Shown here: positions 44,355-57,407 of the stretch, in pieces
How the letters are laid out: each line of letters starts with the position of its first letter
How positions within the stretch are numbered: the stretch's first letter is position 1
Assembly: GCF_003112555.1 (NCBI RefSeq)
Contig: NZ_BEWB01000013.1
Location: 1 to 64,000, forward strand
From: Streptomyces coelicoflavus
GTDB taxonomy: Bacteria > Actinomycetota > Actinomycetes > Streptomycetales > Streptomycetaceae
DNA: 64,000 nucleotides
Reading direction: 5' to 3'
Notes under the pieces: model-generated
The model's database searches: none
Seen by the model: the letters and a program-made list of their open reading frames with translations, nothing else
Told to the model about the DNA's origin: nothing
Position numbers and translations under genes: made by a program

Positions 44355-45511
44355 CCCGTGCCCCCGATCTCCGCGAACGCCTCCTCGTGGGCGCGGCGGC
44401 GCCGTACGTCGCGCGCGAAGACCTCCCGCGTGACGGCGGTGAGCGTCGCCGCCGGTTCCCACAGGTCCAGGCGGCTCGCCTCCGCGACGGTCTTGGCCCA
44501 GTCCTCGGGCACCGGCGAGCCCAGCGCCCCGGCCAGCGCGCCGGCCATCGTGGCGATGGAGTCGCAGTCGCGGCCGTAGTTGACCGCCCCGAGGACCGCG
44601 TGCCGGAAGTCGCCGCCGGCGACGAGCAGCATGCCGAGGGCGACGGGCAGTTCCTCGATCGCGTGCAGGCGCGAGGGGCGGCGGGCACCGAGCGAAGGCG
44701 CGCGGTAGTCGGGACCCACGGTGTCGAACGGGGCGACCGCCGCCCGCAGCGGTGCGAGCGCCGACTCGAAGTCCGCGTGGCGGGCGGCCACGTCGCACAC
44801 GGCCTCGATCGCCGCCCTGGTGCCGTCCTTGGCCAGGGCCAGGCAGCTCGCCACCACCGACTCCGGGGTCGCCCCCGGCACGCACGCCGCGGCCACCGCC
44901 GCCGCGAAGACACCGGCCGCCTCACGGCCGTACGACGACTGGTGCGCGCCCGCGACGTCCAGGGCCTCGGCGTAGGCGGCCGCCGGGTGCGCGGCGTTGA
45001 CCAGGCCGACCGGGGCCATGTACATCGCGGCACCGCAGTTGACGATGTTGCCGGTGCCGGCCTCGCGCGGGTCCACGTGGCCGTAGTGGATCCGCGCGAC
45101 CAGCCACTTCTCCGCGAGGAAGATCCGCTGGAGCAAAAGCGCCTCGGCCTCCAGCTCCGGGATCCAGCGCGGGTCGGTGATCAGGTCGGGGACCAGGTGC
45201 TCGGCGACCGCGTACGCGTCGAGGTGGTCGCGGACCGTGCCGTAGACCCGGACCAGCGCGTGGGTCATCAAGGTGTCGTCGGTGACGTGGCCGTCGCCCT
45301 TGTGGTACGGCGCGACGGGGCGGGCGGTGCGCCAGGCGTCGCCGTTCCAGGGGCCGACGACGCCGTGGACGCGGCCGCCGTGGCGTTCGAGGATCTGCTC
45401 GGGGGAGTAGCCCTCGACGGGGCCGCCGAGCGCGTCGCCGACGGCCGCGCCGACGAGGGCGCCGGTGACGCGTTCCTCGAGGGGCGCGGTGTTCGGGGTG
45501 CGGGAGGTCAT
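44342..45511 (-). CDS. ADP-ribosylglycohydrolase-family protein 2
   Basis: 389-residue DraG/ARH-like protein with the complete metal site. GDALGGPVEG opens the domain at residue 25, TDDT is at residues 77-80 and GRDCDSIATMAG is near the C-terminus. ATGA overlap with gene 3 upstream. Bulky Gly/Ala-rich C-terminal helices. Closest of the four to the standard family pattern together with number 4. Confidence 0.9.
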   Translation of the reverse strand: MTSRTPNTAPLEERVTGALVGAAVGDALGGPVEGYSPEQILERHGGRVHGVVGPWNGDAWRTARPVAPYHKGDGHVTDDTLMTHALVRVYGTVRDHLDAYAVAEHLVPDLITDPRWIPELEAEALLLQRIFLAEKWLVARIHYGHVDPREAGTGNIVNCGAAMYMAPVGLVNAAHPAAAYAEALDVAGAHQSSYGREAAGVFAAAVAAACVPGATPESVVASCLALAKDGTRAAIEAVCDVAARHADFESALAPLRAAVAPFDTVGPDYRAPSLGARRPSRLHAIEELPVALGMLLVAGGDFRHAVLGAVNYGRDCDSIATMAGALAGALGSPVPEDWAKTVAEASRLDLWEPAATLTAVTREVFARDVRRRRAHEEAFAEIGGTGCSG

Positions 45512-46782
45512 GGGGTGCCTCGTCCTTCCGTTCGGGACGGTTGCGCGGCGTGCAGGAGAGCGGCGAGTTCGACCAGGTCGGTGCCGGTGAGCCGGGGCAG
45601 TACGCAGCCGGGCAGGGTGCGGCAGGCGTCCCGCCAGGACGCGGGGACCGACGCGCCGCCGCCGAGCGCGCCGGTGAGGGCGCCGGCCAGCGCGGGGGCG
45701 GAGTCCGCCACCCGGGACAGACAGGCCGCCGCCGGTACCGCCTCGGCGATGCGGCCACCGGCGGCGCGGGCCAGGGCGAGGGCGACCGGGACGGTCTCGG
45801 CGGCGGCGATGCCGTAGCTGTAGACGTGGTCGACGATGCGGTGCTCGAGCAGCGGGACGAGGGCGAAGGTGCTCTCGGCGTCCGCCGCGAGGGCCAGGGC
45901 CTGGCGGGCGTTGCGGCCGATCTCCGTCGCCTCGGGGAGTTCGGCGAGCGCGGCCGCCACGCAGGCGTCCACGTCGGCGCCGTCCAGCGCGCGGGCCAGC
46001 GCCGCCGCCATGGCCCGGGCACCGTGCACGCCGTCGCCGTCCTGGGTGTAGCGGGCGTCGAACTCCGCGAGGTCGGCGGCGGCGTGCGGGGCGCCGGGGT
46101 GGGCGACGGCGAGGACGCAGGCCCGTACGCAGGCGGCGTCGTCGAAGTAGTGCGGGTTGTCGTGGCCGGTGGCGGGCGGGCGCAGACCGGCGGCGAGGTT
46201 GCCGAGCCCGGCGCGCACCGAGATGCGGGCGCGCAGCGGCAGTACGGCCGACTCGACCTCGGGGGCGCGGTCGGCCGCCGCGGCGACCTCGCTGGCGACG
46301 GCGTTCCACGTCAGGTCGATCGCGGCGCGCATCCGGCGGTCCCGGCTCAGGTCCCCGAGCAGGCTGTCGTCCCCGGCCCGCAGCACCGCCTCCGCCGCGA
46401 ACGCCGCCCACTCGGCGTCGTCCGAGGGACCGAGGCGCAGCGGCTCGGGGGGCTGGTTCAGGGCGATGGGGACGGGGAGGGTGGTGGTGGCGTTCCGCTC
46501 GGCGAACGTGTCCAGCTCGCGGGTGAGCCGCCGCGTCCACTCCGGCATCCGGGCGGCCCGGTGCCGGGCGGCGGGCCAGCCGGCGGCGTCTCCCGCGGCG
46601 AGCCCGAGGAGGAGCCCCTCGACGCGGTCGCCGAGCGGTACCGCACGGGAGGCCGCAGCCGTTCCCGGCTCGGCCCCCGGCCGGTGGCCGCTCCCACCGG
46701 GCCCGCGCACCTCCGGCACACCGGGCCCTTCGACGTACGCCGTGGTGCCCGTCAGCCCGACCGCACCACGAGCCCGGCTCAC
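45508..46782 (-). CDS. ADP-ribosylglycohydrolase-family protein 3, degenerate metal site
   Basis: 424-residue DraG/ARH-like protein. The N-terminal motif is GDAAGWPAA, the TDDT position is represented by PSDDAEWAAFA and the C-terminal GRDADT is replaced by SRVADSAPALAG (first Asp changed to Val). So one metal ligand is lost and the enzyme may be inactive or altered. Start GTG (46782) overlaps the gene 4 stop. The N-terminal 50 residues are low complexity. Confidence 0.85.
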   Translation of the reverse strand: MSRARGAVGLTGTTAYVEGPGVPEVRGPGGSGHRPGAEPGTAAASRAVPLGDRVEGLLLGLAAGDAAGWPAARHRAARMPEWTRRLTRELDTFAERNATTTLPVPIALNQPPEPLRLGPSDDAEWAAFAAEAVLRAGDDSLLGDLSRDRRMRAAIDLTWNAVASEVAAAADRAPEVESAVLPLRARISVRAGLGNLAAGLRPPATGHDNPHYFDDAACVRACVLAVAHPGAPHAAADLAEFDARYTQDGDGVHGARAMAAALARALDGADVDACVAAALAELPEATEIGRNARQALALAADAESTFALVPLLEHRIVDHVYSYGIAAAETVPVALALARAAGGRIAEAVPAAACLSRVADSAPALAGALTGALGGGASVPASWRDACRTLPGCVLPRLTGTDLVELAALLHAAQPSRTEGRGTP

Positions 46783-47951
46783 GGTCCCACCTCCGCCGCG
46801 TGGGCGTCCGGGGCGGGTGCGTGCGCGGGCCGGACGGGTGCGTGCGCGGCCGGGGCGGACGGCGACCGGCCCGGGTCCGCCGGCGACCGGTCCGGGTCTC
46901 GGAGGGACCGCTCCGTGGCCCCCCGTACCCGCTCCGGGGCCGGCGGAGCCGGGGAGGACGCCCGGGTCAGCAGGTCCGCCACCTCCAGGACGTGGTGTCC
47001 GGACATCGTCGGCAGGCAGGTGCCGCGGACCGGGCCGATGGCGGCGGCCCAGTCGGGCGGGATGGCGTGGACGCCCCGGGTCGCCCCCGCCAGGGCGCCG
47101 GCCACCGCGGCGGTGGTGTCGGCGTCGCGGCCCATGTTGACGGCCGTCAGGACGGCGTCCGTGAAGTCGCCGTCGGCCGCCGCGTACGCCCCGAAGGCGA
47201 GGGCGACGGCCTCGGGCGCCAGGTCGGTCCACGGGTAGCCGCCGATGACCACCGCGGAGCGCACCGCGCGTTCGCCGCGGTGGGCCGCCGTCATCGCGCG
47301 GCGCAGACAGCGCGCCGTCCAGGAGTCGTCCGGGATCACCGCCAGCGCGGACGCCACCACCGCGACGGTGGACGCCCCGGCCATCGCCGCCGCGACGCCC
47401 GCCGCCACCGCCTGGCCGCCGTAGATGCCCTCGCCCTCGTGGCTGACCGAGCCGTCGATCGCCGCCAGCCGGGCCGCCTCCGCGGGCCGTCCGGCCGCGA
47501 ACACGCCGTGCGGCGCGGCCCGCATCGCGAGCCCGTCGCTCCAGGCGTGCCGGTGCTGGGCGGAGATCGGCGCGGCGAGACCCCGGCGCAGGTTCTCCAG
47601 GGTGCCGCGCTCGCTGAAGCCCGCGCCCCGGAACGGGCCCTCCTCCCGGTCCGCGATCCACTCGTGCCAGGCCGTCTCCACGTGGGCCTGGGTGAGCCCG
47701 GCGCCGTGGCGGGCCAGCAGCAGGCCCGAGAAGATCGCGTACTCGGTGTCGTCGGTACCGGCGGGCCGGTCGGCCACGTACCCCGTGATGCGCCCCCAGC
47801 GGGCGCGGATCTCGGAGGGCTTCATGTTCTCGGCCGGTGCCCCGAGGGCGTCCCCGACGGCCAGCCCGAGCAGCGCGCCCCGGGCCCGGTCGCGGAGCCC
47901 GGCGGCGCCCTGGGACGCGGGGACCGGGGGAATGCAGGCGGTGGATGCCAT
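46779..47951 (-). CDS. ADP-ribosylglycohydrolase-family protein 4
   Basis: 390-residue DraG/ARH-like protein and first gene of the six-gene unit. GDALGAPAEN opens the domain (residue 33), TDDT is at residues 66-69 and NMGRDADTTAAVAGALAG lies near residue 270. A low-complexity Arg/Ala/Pro tail of about 65 residues follows. ATG at 47951 is chosen because AGGAGAGG lies just upstream; a longer in-frame start at 47975 is less likely. The operon promoter must be in the 235-nt divergent gap with the VIT1 gene. Confidence 0.88.
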   Translation of the reverse strand: MASTACIPPVPASQGAAGLRDRARGALLGLAVGDALGAPAENMKPSEIRARWGRITGYVADRPAGTDDTEYAIFSGLLLARHGAGLTQAHVETAWHEWIADREEGPFRGAGFSERGTLENLRRGLAAPISAQHRHAWSDGLAMRAAPHGVFAAGRPAEAARLAAIDGSVSHEGEGIYGGQAVAAGVAAAMAGASTVAVVASALAVIPDDSWTARCLRRAMTAAHRGERAVRSAVVIGGYPWTDLAPEAVALAFGAYAAADGDFTDAVLTAVNMGRDADTTAAVAGALAGATRGVHAIPPDWAAAIGPVRGTCLPTMSGHHVLEVADLLTRASSPAPPAPERVRGATERSLRDPDRSPADPGRSPSAPAAHAPVRPAHAPAPDAHAAEVGP

Positions 47952-48078
47952 GCGGCCTCTCCTCTCCCTCGGCACATCTGTCCCCGGTGCGGTGGGCCCC
48001 GCAGCCGAACCGGGGCCGGTGTCACCCGGTCGACATATGAGCGGACAAGATCACGGATGAGTGCGGAGAGGTAAAACC

Positions 48079-48097
48079 GCAGGTAAGCCCAGCCTTT
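48079..48097. promoter_or_regulatory. Candidate iron box (DmdR1/IdeR type)
   Basis: GCAGGTAAGCCCAGCCTTT resembles the Streptomyces DmdR1 iron box: against the reverse complement of TTAGGTTAGGCTCACCTAA I count 12 of 19 identical, including AGGT, AGCC and CCT. It lies 90 nt before a VIT1/CCC1 iron/manganese transporter gene and is downstream (minus strand) of nothing else relevant. Similarity judged by eye. Confidence 0.4.
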
Positions 48098-48186
48098 CCT
48101 TGCTGGCGGGACGGAAATGATCGGCGTAGATTGGGTGTTGTTAAAAAGTGGAATGAGTCCAAACTAGCTTCCCCGGGGGAACCCTC

Positions 48187-48918
48187 ATGGCCATCATCGA
48201 GACCGAGGCGGCGCTGCACGAGGCGCACCGCGACAACCACACCCACCGCGACGTGAACGGCGGCTGGCTGCGCCCCGCCGTCTTCGGCGCGATGGACGGA
48301 CTGGTCTCCAACCTGGCCCTCATGACCGGTGTCGCCGGCGGTACGGCGAGTCAGCAGACCGTGGTGATCAGCGGGCTCGCGGGGCTGGCCGCCGGTGCCT
48401 TCTCGATGGCCGCCGGCGAGTACACCTCCGTCGCCTCCCAGCGCGAGCTGGTCGAGGCCGAGCTGGACGTGGAGCGCCGCGAACTGCGCAAGCACCCGGC
48501 GGACGAGGAGGCGGAGCTGGCCGCGCTCTACGAGGCGCGCGGCGTCGAGCCGGAGCTGGCCCGCGAGGTGGCCCGCCAGCTGTCCAGCGACCCCGAGCAG
48601 GCCCTGGAGATACACGCCCGCGAGGAGCTGGGCATCGACCCCTCCGACCTGCCCTCGCCGACCGTGGCGGCCGTGTCCTCGTTCGGATCCTTCGCACTGG
48701 GCGCCCTGCTCCCCGTGCTGCCCTTCCTGCTCGGTGCCGGCGCCCTGTGGCCCGCGGTGCTGCTCGCCCTGGCCGGGCTGTTCCTGTGCGGCGCGGTGGT
48801 CGCCAAGGTCACGGCCCGCAGCTGGTGGTACAGCGGCCTGCGGCAGCTCGCCCTCGGCGGGGCGGCGGCCGGTGTGACGTATCTCCTGGGCAGCCTGTTC
48901 GGAACGGCCGTAGGATAG
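48187..48918 (+). CDS. VIT1/CCC1 family metal transporter
   Basis: 243-residue membrane protein of the VIT1/CCC1 family, which moves Fe2+/Mn2+ out of the cytosol. The start contains HRDVNGGWLRPAVFGAMDGLVSNLALMTGVAGG, the conserved first-helix signature. A charged cytoplasmic region (about residues 85-150, Glu/Arg-rich) separates two membrane pairs, the membrane-distal metal-binding region of VIT proteins. Start ATG after GGGGGAACCCTC. Regulation by iron is suggested by the iron-box-like site upstream. Confidence 0.92.
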   Translation: MAIIETEAALHEAHRDNHTHRDVNGGWLRPAVFGAMDGLVSNLALMTGVAGGTASQQTVVISGLAGLAAGAFSMAAGEYTSVASQRELVEAELDVERRELRKHPADEEAELAALYEARGVEPELAREVARQLSSDPEQALEIHAREELGIDPSDLPSPTVAAVSSFGSFALGALLPVLPFLLGAGALWPAVLLALAGLFLCGAVVAKVTARSWWYSGLRQLALGGAAAGVTYLLGSLFGTAVG

Positions 48919-48928
48919 CCCGGCTCGA

Positions 48929-48952
48929 ACTTATGCGAGGGGCCGCATAAGT
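48929..48952 (+). terminator. VIT1 gene terminator
   Basis: Perfect 9-bp inverted repeat ACTTATGCG-aggggc-CGCATAAGT, 10 nt after the stop codon. AT-richer than its surroundings. Confidence 0.7.
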
Positions 48953-49339
48953 AGTCGCCGCACGCGGCCGCTGCTCGCAGCCCCGCACGTAGCCGTTACT
49001 CGCTGGTTTCGAGTGCGTAATCTCCGGGCATGAGCCGTAAGCGCTGTGGGCAATGAAGCCTGCCGCGTATCGGCGGAGTGGGCGACGACGCTCCCTCCGC
49101 CCCCTCCGGCCGACGGACATCGATCTGTCCGCGTCGGTCTCCATGGCCTCCACCGCGGGTGCGGAACCCCCACCGCGACCCTTCGGTGTCCGCATGTTGG
49201 AACGGATTGTCCCGTTTACCGAGAACCAATCCATCATGTAACCTGCACCAAATTTTTCAGCCACTGATGCACCCACGCAGAGGGCCAACGTCGTCCCTCG
49301 GCACTTGCCACATGCCAGATGACGACGACGGGAGAGCCG
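48953..49339 (+). other. Intergenic region upstream of gltB
   Basis: Nearly 400 nt without a convincing gene on either strand. It holds an inverted repeat GGCGGAG/CTCCGCC (49072-49078 and 49095-49101, 16-nt loop) and, near the end, a candidate promoter (49215-49244). Length and structure would allow a long leader or a small RNA, but I cannot identify one. Candidate minus-strand ORFs here are Arg-rich and have no start signal. Confidence 0.5.
49215..49244 (+). promoter_or_regulatory. Candidate gltB promoter
   Basis: TTTACC (49215-49220) and TAACCT (49239-49244) with an 18-nt spacer, giving a predicted start near 49251, about 90 nt upstream of the gltB start codon. AT content rises locally (CCAAATTTTTCAG follows), as in a real promoter. 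Confidence 0.45.
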
Positions 49340-53933
<4,594 letters not shown>

Positions 53934-53941
<8 letters not shown>

Positions 53942-55397
53942 TCCCAAGGGCTTTCTGAACCACGGACGCGAGGTCGCCCGGACCCGTCCCGTCGACGAGC
54001 GCGTCAAGGACTGGAACGAGGTCTACGTTCCCGGCTCCCTGCTGCCGATCATCAGCAAGCAGGCCAGCCGCTGCATGGACTGCGGCATCCCGTTCTGCCA
54101 CAACGGCTGCCCGCTCGGGAACCTGATCCCCGAGTGGAACGACTACGCCTACCGCGAGGACTGGTCGGCGGCGTCCGAGCGCCTGCACGCCACCAACAAC
54201 TTCCCGGAGTTCACCGGCCGCCTGTGCCCGGCCCCGTGCGAGTCGGCGTGCGTGCTCGGCATCAACCAGCCGCCGGTCACCATCAAGAACGTCGAGGTCT
54301 CCATCATCGACAAGGCGTGGGAGACCGGGGACGTCGCCCCGCGCATCCCCGAGCGCCTGTCCGGCAAGACCGTCGCCGTCATCGGCTCGGGCCCGGCGGG
54401 CCTGGCCGCCGCCCAGCAGCTCACCCGGGCCGGCCACACCGTCGCCGTCTACGAGCGCGCGGACCGCGTCGGAGGCCTCCTCCGCTACGGCATCCCCGAG
54501 TTCAAGATGGAGAAGCGGCACATCAACCGCCGCATCGAGCAGATGCGCGCCGAGGGCACCCGCTTCCGCACCGGCGTCGAGATCGGCCGCGACCTGACGG
54601 CCACCAGCCTCAAGAAGCGCTACGACGCGGTCGTCATCGCCGCCGGCTCCACCACCGCCCGCGACCTGCCGGTCCCCGGCCGCGAGCTGAACGGCATCCA
54701 CCAGGCGATGGAGTACCTGCCGCTGGCCAACAAGGTCCAGGAGGGCGACTACGTGGCGCCCCCGATCACGGCCGAGGGCAAGCACGTCGTCGTCATCGGC
54801 GGCGGCGACACCGGCGCCGACTGCGTGGGCACCGCCCACCGCCAGGGCGCGGCCTCCGTCACCCAGCTGGAGATCATGCCCCGGCCGGGCGAGGAGCGGG
54901 ACGCGGTGCGCCAGCCGTGGCCGACCTTCCCGATGCTGTACAAGGTCACCAGCGCCCACGAGGAGGGCGGCGAGCGGGTCTACGCCGTCTCCACCACCCA
55001 CTTCGAGGGCGACGAGGACGGCAACGTCCAGTGGCTGCACATGAGCGAGGTCGAGTTCGTCGACGGGAAGCTCACGTCGAAGCCGGGCACCGAGCGGAAG
55101 ATCCCGGCCCAGCTGGTCACCCTCGCCATGGGCTTCACCGGCACCGACAAGGAGAACGGTCTGGTCGACCAGTTCGGCCTGGCGCTCGACGAACGGGGTA
55201 ACATCGCCCGGGACGCCGACTTCCAGACCAACGTGCCGGGTGTGTTCGTCGCCGGTGACGCCGGCCGCGGCCAGTCGCTCATCGTCTGGGCGATCGCCGA
55301 GGGCCGCTCGGCCGCGCGCGGCGCCGACCGCTTCCTGACCGGGGCCAGCGACCTGCCGGCCCCGATCCGCCCGACGGACCGCGCCCTCGCGGTCTGA
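53934..55397 (+). CDS. gltD: Glutamate synthase, small (beta) subunit
   Basis: 487-residue NADPH-dependent beta chain feeding electrons to GltB. N-terminal ferredoxin-like cysteines CMDCGIPFCHNGC and CPAPCESAC; FAD site GSGPAGLAAAQ; NAD(P)H site GGGDTGADCVG. ATG overlaps the gltB end by 8 bp. The stop codon lies in the first of three short direct repeats (55396-55456). Confidence 0.96.
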
Positions 55398-55456
55398 CGG
55401 ACGGGACAACCGCCCCGACGGGCGGACAACCGTCCTGACGGGCGGACAACCGAAGA
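55396..55456 (+). repeat. Three tandem 20-21-nt repeats after gltD
   Basis: Copies at 55396-55416, 55417-55436 and 55437-55456 share GACGGGCGGACAACCG (first copy GACGGACGGGACAACCG). They begin at the gltD stop and fill the gap before the terminator. Fewer and less regular than a CRISPR; no spacers. Origin by slippage is likely. Confidence 0.7.
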
Positions 55457-55485
55457 ACGTCCCGCACAAAGGCGTGCGGAACACT

Positions 55486-55531
55486 GATGGCGCCTGCCCC
55501 GTCCCCGACCGGACCATGGGCAGGCGCCGTC
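55486..55531. terminator. Bidirectional terminator between gltD and chitosanase
   Basis: GGCGCCTGCCC (55489-55499) pairs with GGGCAGGCGCC (55518-55528), extended by three more pairs (one G-U), around an 18-nt loop. Convergent genes end on both sides. Confidence 0.8.
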
Positions 55532-55537
55532 GCATGC

Positions 55538-56458
55538 TCAGGGCACGCGGTAGGTGTCCCCGTACATCTCCCACACCAGCGGCGTCGCCAGCTTCATGTT
55601 CCCGGCCGCCAGGAACCGGCGCTGGGCCGTGCCGACGCGGGAGGTGTCGATGCCCGGCCGCTTGGCCTCCATGGCCTGCTCGCGGACGTCCAGGAAAGCG
55701 TCCAGGTAGGCCTTCTCGGCGCCGCCCTGACCCGGCGTCCTCGCCTTCGCCATGGCCCGCTCGCGCAGCCCGTAGAAGCCCTCGGCGTCCGTGTCGGGGC
55801 CGTGGAAGACCATCGCGTCGTAGTAGACGAACTGGCCGAGCGTGCCCAGGCCGTCCAGCTTGGCCAGCCGCACCGCCGGTTCGAAGTAGACCCGGTCGCG
55901 CTCCTCCTCCTGGGCCGCGCGGAACGCCGGGACCTCCGCCTCCGCCTTCCAGGCCGCCGTGAAGCCCGGGTCCAGGCCCTCGTGGGAGTCGCTGCCGTCC
56001 ACCTCGCGCAGGGCGGGCAGATAGCCGGCCAGGCCGTTGTCCGGGTGGGCCTCGGTGTAGCGCTCGACCAGGGTCAGCAGGTCGTGGGTGCCGGTGCAGA
56101 AGCCGACGATGCCCGCGGTGTACCCGTCGCCGTCGCCGACGTCCTGGATACTGCCGTAGGCGGTGCGCCACTTCGTGGTCGAGTTCTCGGCGCTGGACAC
56201 GAGCTGCTGGGCCAGCTCCTTCTTCGCCGGTGCGGCGAGCCCCGGCGGCAGGTCGGCGATCAGCGCGTCGTCCGCCTCCCGCTCCTCCTCGGCCCGGTCC
56301 TTGGCGTCGTCGCGGGCGGACTTGGCGGTGGCCGGGGCCGACGAGGACGCGGCCGCCGCGGTGTCCGCCGGGTCCGCCGAGTCGTCCGGCACGGCGAGGT
56401 ACACGCCCGCGGCGATCACGGGAAGGGCCCCGAGGAGCAGCACTCCGACACGTTTCAC
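55538..56458 (-). CDS. Chitosanase, glycoside hydrolase family 46
   Basis: 306-residue secreted endo-chitosanase. Signal-anchor or signal peptide at residues 1-23 (MKRVGVLLLG then hydrophobic), an Ala/Ser/Asp/Glu-rich linker (about 25-75), then the GH46 domain. Catalytic Glu91 in SSAENSTTKW and Asp109 in QDVGDGDGYTAG at the expected 18-residue spacing. GTG at 56458 is chosen for its Lys-Arg-hydrophobic N-terminus; GTG at 56485 would overlap the rhomboid gene. No obvious lipobox Cys. Confidence 0.92.
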   Translation of the reverse strand: MKRVGVLLLGALPVIAAGVYLAVPDDSADPADTAAAASSSAPATAKSARDDAKDRAEEEREADDALIADLPPGLAAPAKKELAQQLVSSAENSTTKWRTAYGSIQDVGDGDGYTAGIVGFCTGTHDLLTLVERYTEAHPDNGLAGYLPALREVDGSDSHEGLDPGFTAAWKAEAEVPAFRAAQEEERDRVYFEPAVRLAKLDGLGTLGQFVYYDAMVFHGPDTDAEGFYGLRERAMAKARTPGQGGAEKAYLDAFLDVREQAMEAKRPGIDTSRVGTAQRRFLAAGNMKLATPLVWEMYGDTYRVP

Positions 56459-56471
56459 AGGGGGACACCTC

Positions 56472-57407
56472 TCATAGGGGAACACTTCCGCCGGTCAGTT
56501 CCGACACCTTCACCGCCGCCGTCACCGCCAGCAGCACCACCAGCCCGGCCCCCGCCCCGGCCTGCACCGCCACCCGGCGTCCGCCACGGGGTGCGTACGC
56601 GTACGCCAGGGCCAGCGCACCGCCCACCAGCAGGCCGCCGAGATGACCCTGCCACGAGGTGAACCAGGCGGACACCACCAGCCACAGCAGCAGCCAGGCC
56701 ATGAAACGGTTGACCCGCCCCCGCTCGGCGCCCAGCCTGCGGTGCAGCACGTAGTACGCGGCCCCCACCCCGAAGACCGCCCCGGACGCGCCGACCGAGA
56801 CCTGCCCCGGATCGGCGAGCACCAGCTCCAGGACGGAACCGCCGAGCGCCGACAGCAGGTACAGAACGACGAAACGAACCCGGCCGAGCATCAGTTCCAC
56901 CACCCGTCCCAACTGCCACAGCACGACCATGTTCATCGTGATGTGCAGGATCCCGAACGTGCCCTCGAAGGGCGGCTGGTGCAGGAAGGCGCTGGTGAGC
57001 ATCCGCTCCCACTCGCCCCCGGCGACACCTTCCACCCGCAGCGGCCCGGAGCTCAGGACCACGCCGTCGCCGACATAGCGGGTACCGTCCGCGCCGACCA
57101 GCCGCGCACCCACCATGGCGAACCGGTCCACGAGCTCCGGCCGCACCAGTTCCGCCAGGTACGCCAGCACGTTCAGCGCGAACAGCGCGTACGTCACCAC
57201 GGGCGTCGTCGAGATCCTGCCCCCGACGAGGGTGCGGGCCTGCCGTACCGACCGCGCCCCCTCCTTCACGCACTCCGGACACTGGTGGCCGACGGGCGCT
57301 TCCCGCATGCAGTCCGGGCAGATGTACCGCTCGCAGCGGGTGCAGCGGACGTGGCACTCCACCGCGGGATGGCGGTAGCAGGTGGTGGCGGTGGACTCGG
57401 AATCCAC
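56472..57407 (-). CDS. Rhomboid-family intramembrane serine protease with zinc ribbon
   Basis: 311-residue intramembrane protease. Residues 10-46 form a zinc-binding region with CxxH, CxxC and later cysteines (C10, H13, C22, C25, C30, C33, H41, C43, C46), as in B-box-like ribbons. Seven membrane segments follow. The catalytic Ser208 is in GASGAVFG, His255 in WQGHLGGLL, and the HxxxN motif H155-N159 is intact. GTG at 57407 is chosen for AGGAG at 8 nt. Immediately upstream of the chitosanase gene, so possibly cotranscribed; substrate unknown. Confidence 0.92.
   Translation of the reverse strand: MDSESTATTCYRHPAVECHVRCTRCERYICPDCMREAPVGHQCPECVKEGARSVRQARTLVGGRISTTPVVTYALFALNVLAYLAELVRPELVDRFAMVGARLVGADGTRYVGDGVVLSSGPLRVEGVAGGEWERMLTSAFLHQPPFEGTFGILHITMNMVVLWQLGRVVELMLGRVRFVVLYLLSALGGSVLELVLADPGQVSVGASGAVFGVGAAYYVLHRRLGAERGRVNRFMAWLLLWLVVSAWFTSWQGHLGGLLVGGALALAYAYAPRGGRRVAVQAGAGAGLVVLLAVTAAVKVSELTGGSVPL

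Noticed and set aside
41731..45033. 1100-residue frame joining the CaiB-like gene to upstream sequence
   Set aside because: The upstream part is Arg/Pro/Ser shadow. The true CaiB start is the ATG at 42981, and an ADP-ribosylglycohydrolase occupies the upstream DNA in another frame.
48931..49229. Minus-strand small ORFs in the gltB upstream region
   Set aside because: Arg-rich, no start signal and no codon-position bias.
55396..55456. CRISPR-like repeats after gltD
   Set aside because: The units are tandem with no spacer, only three copies, and no cas gene is near.
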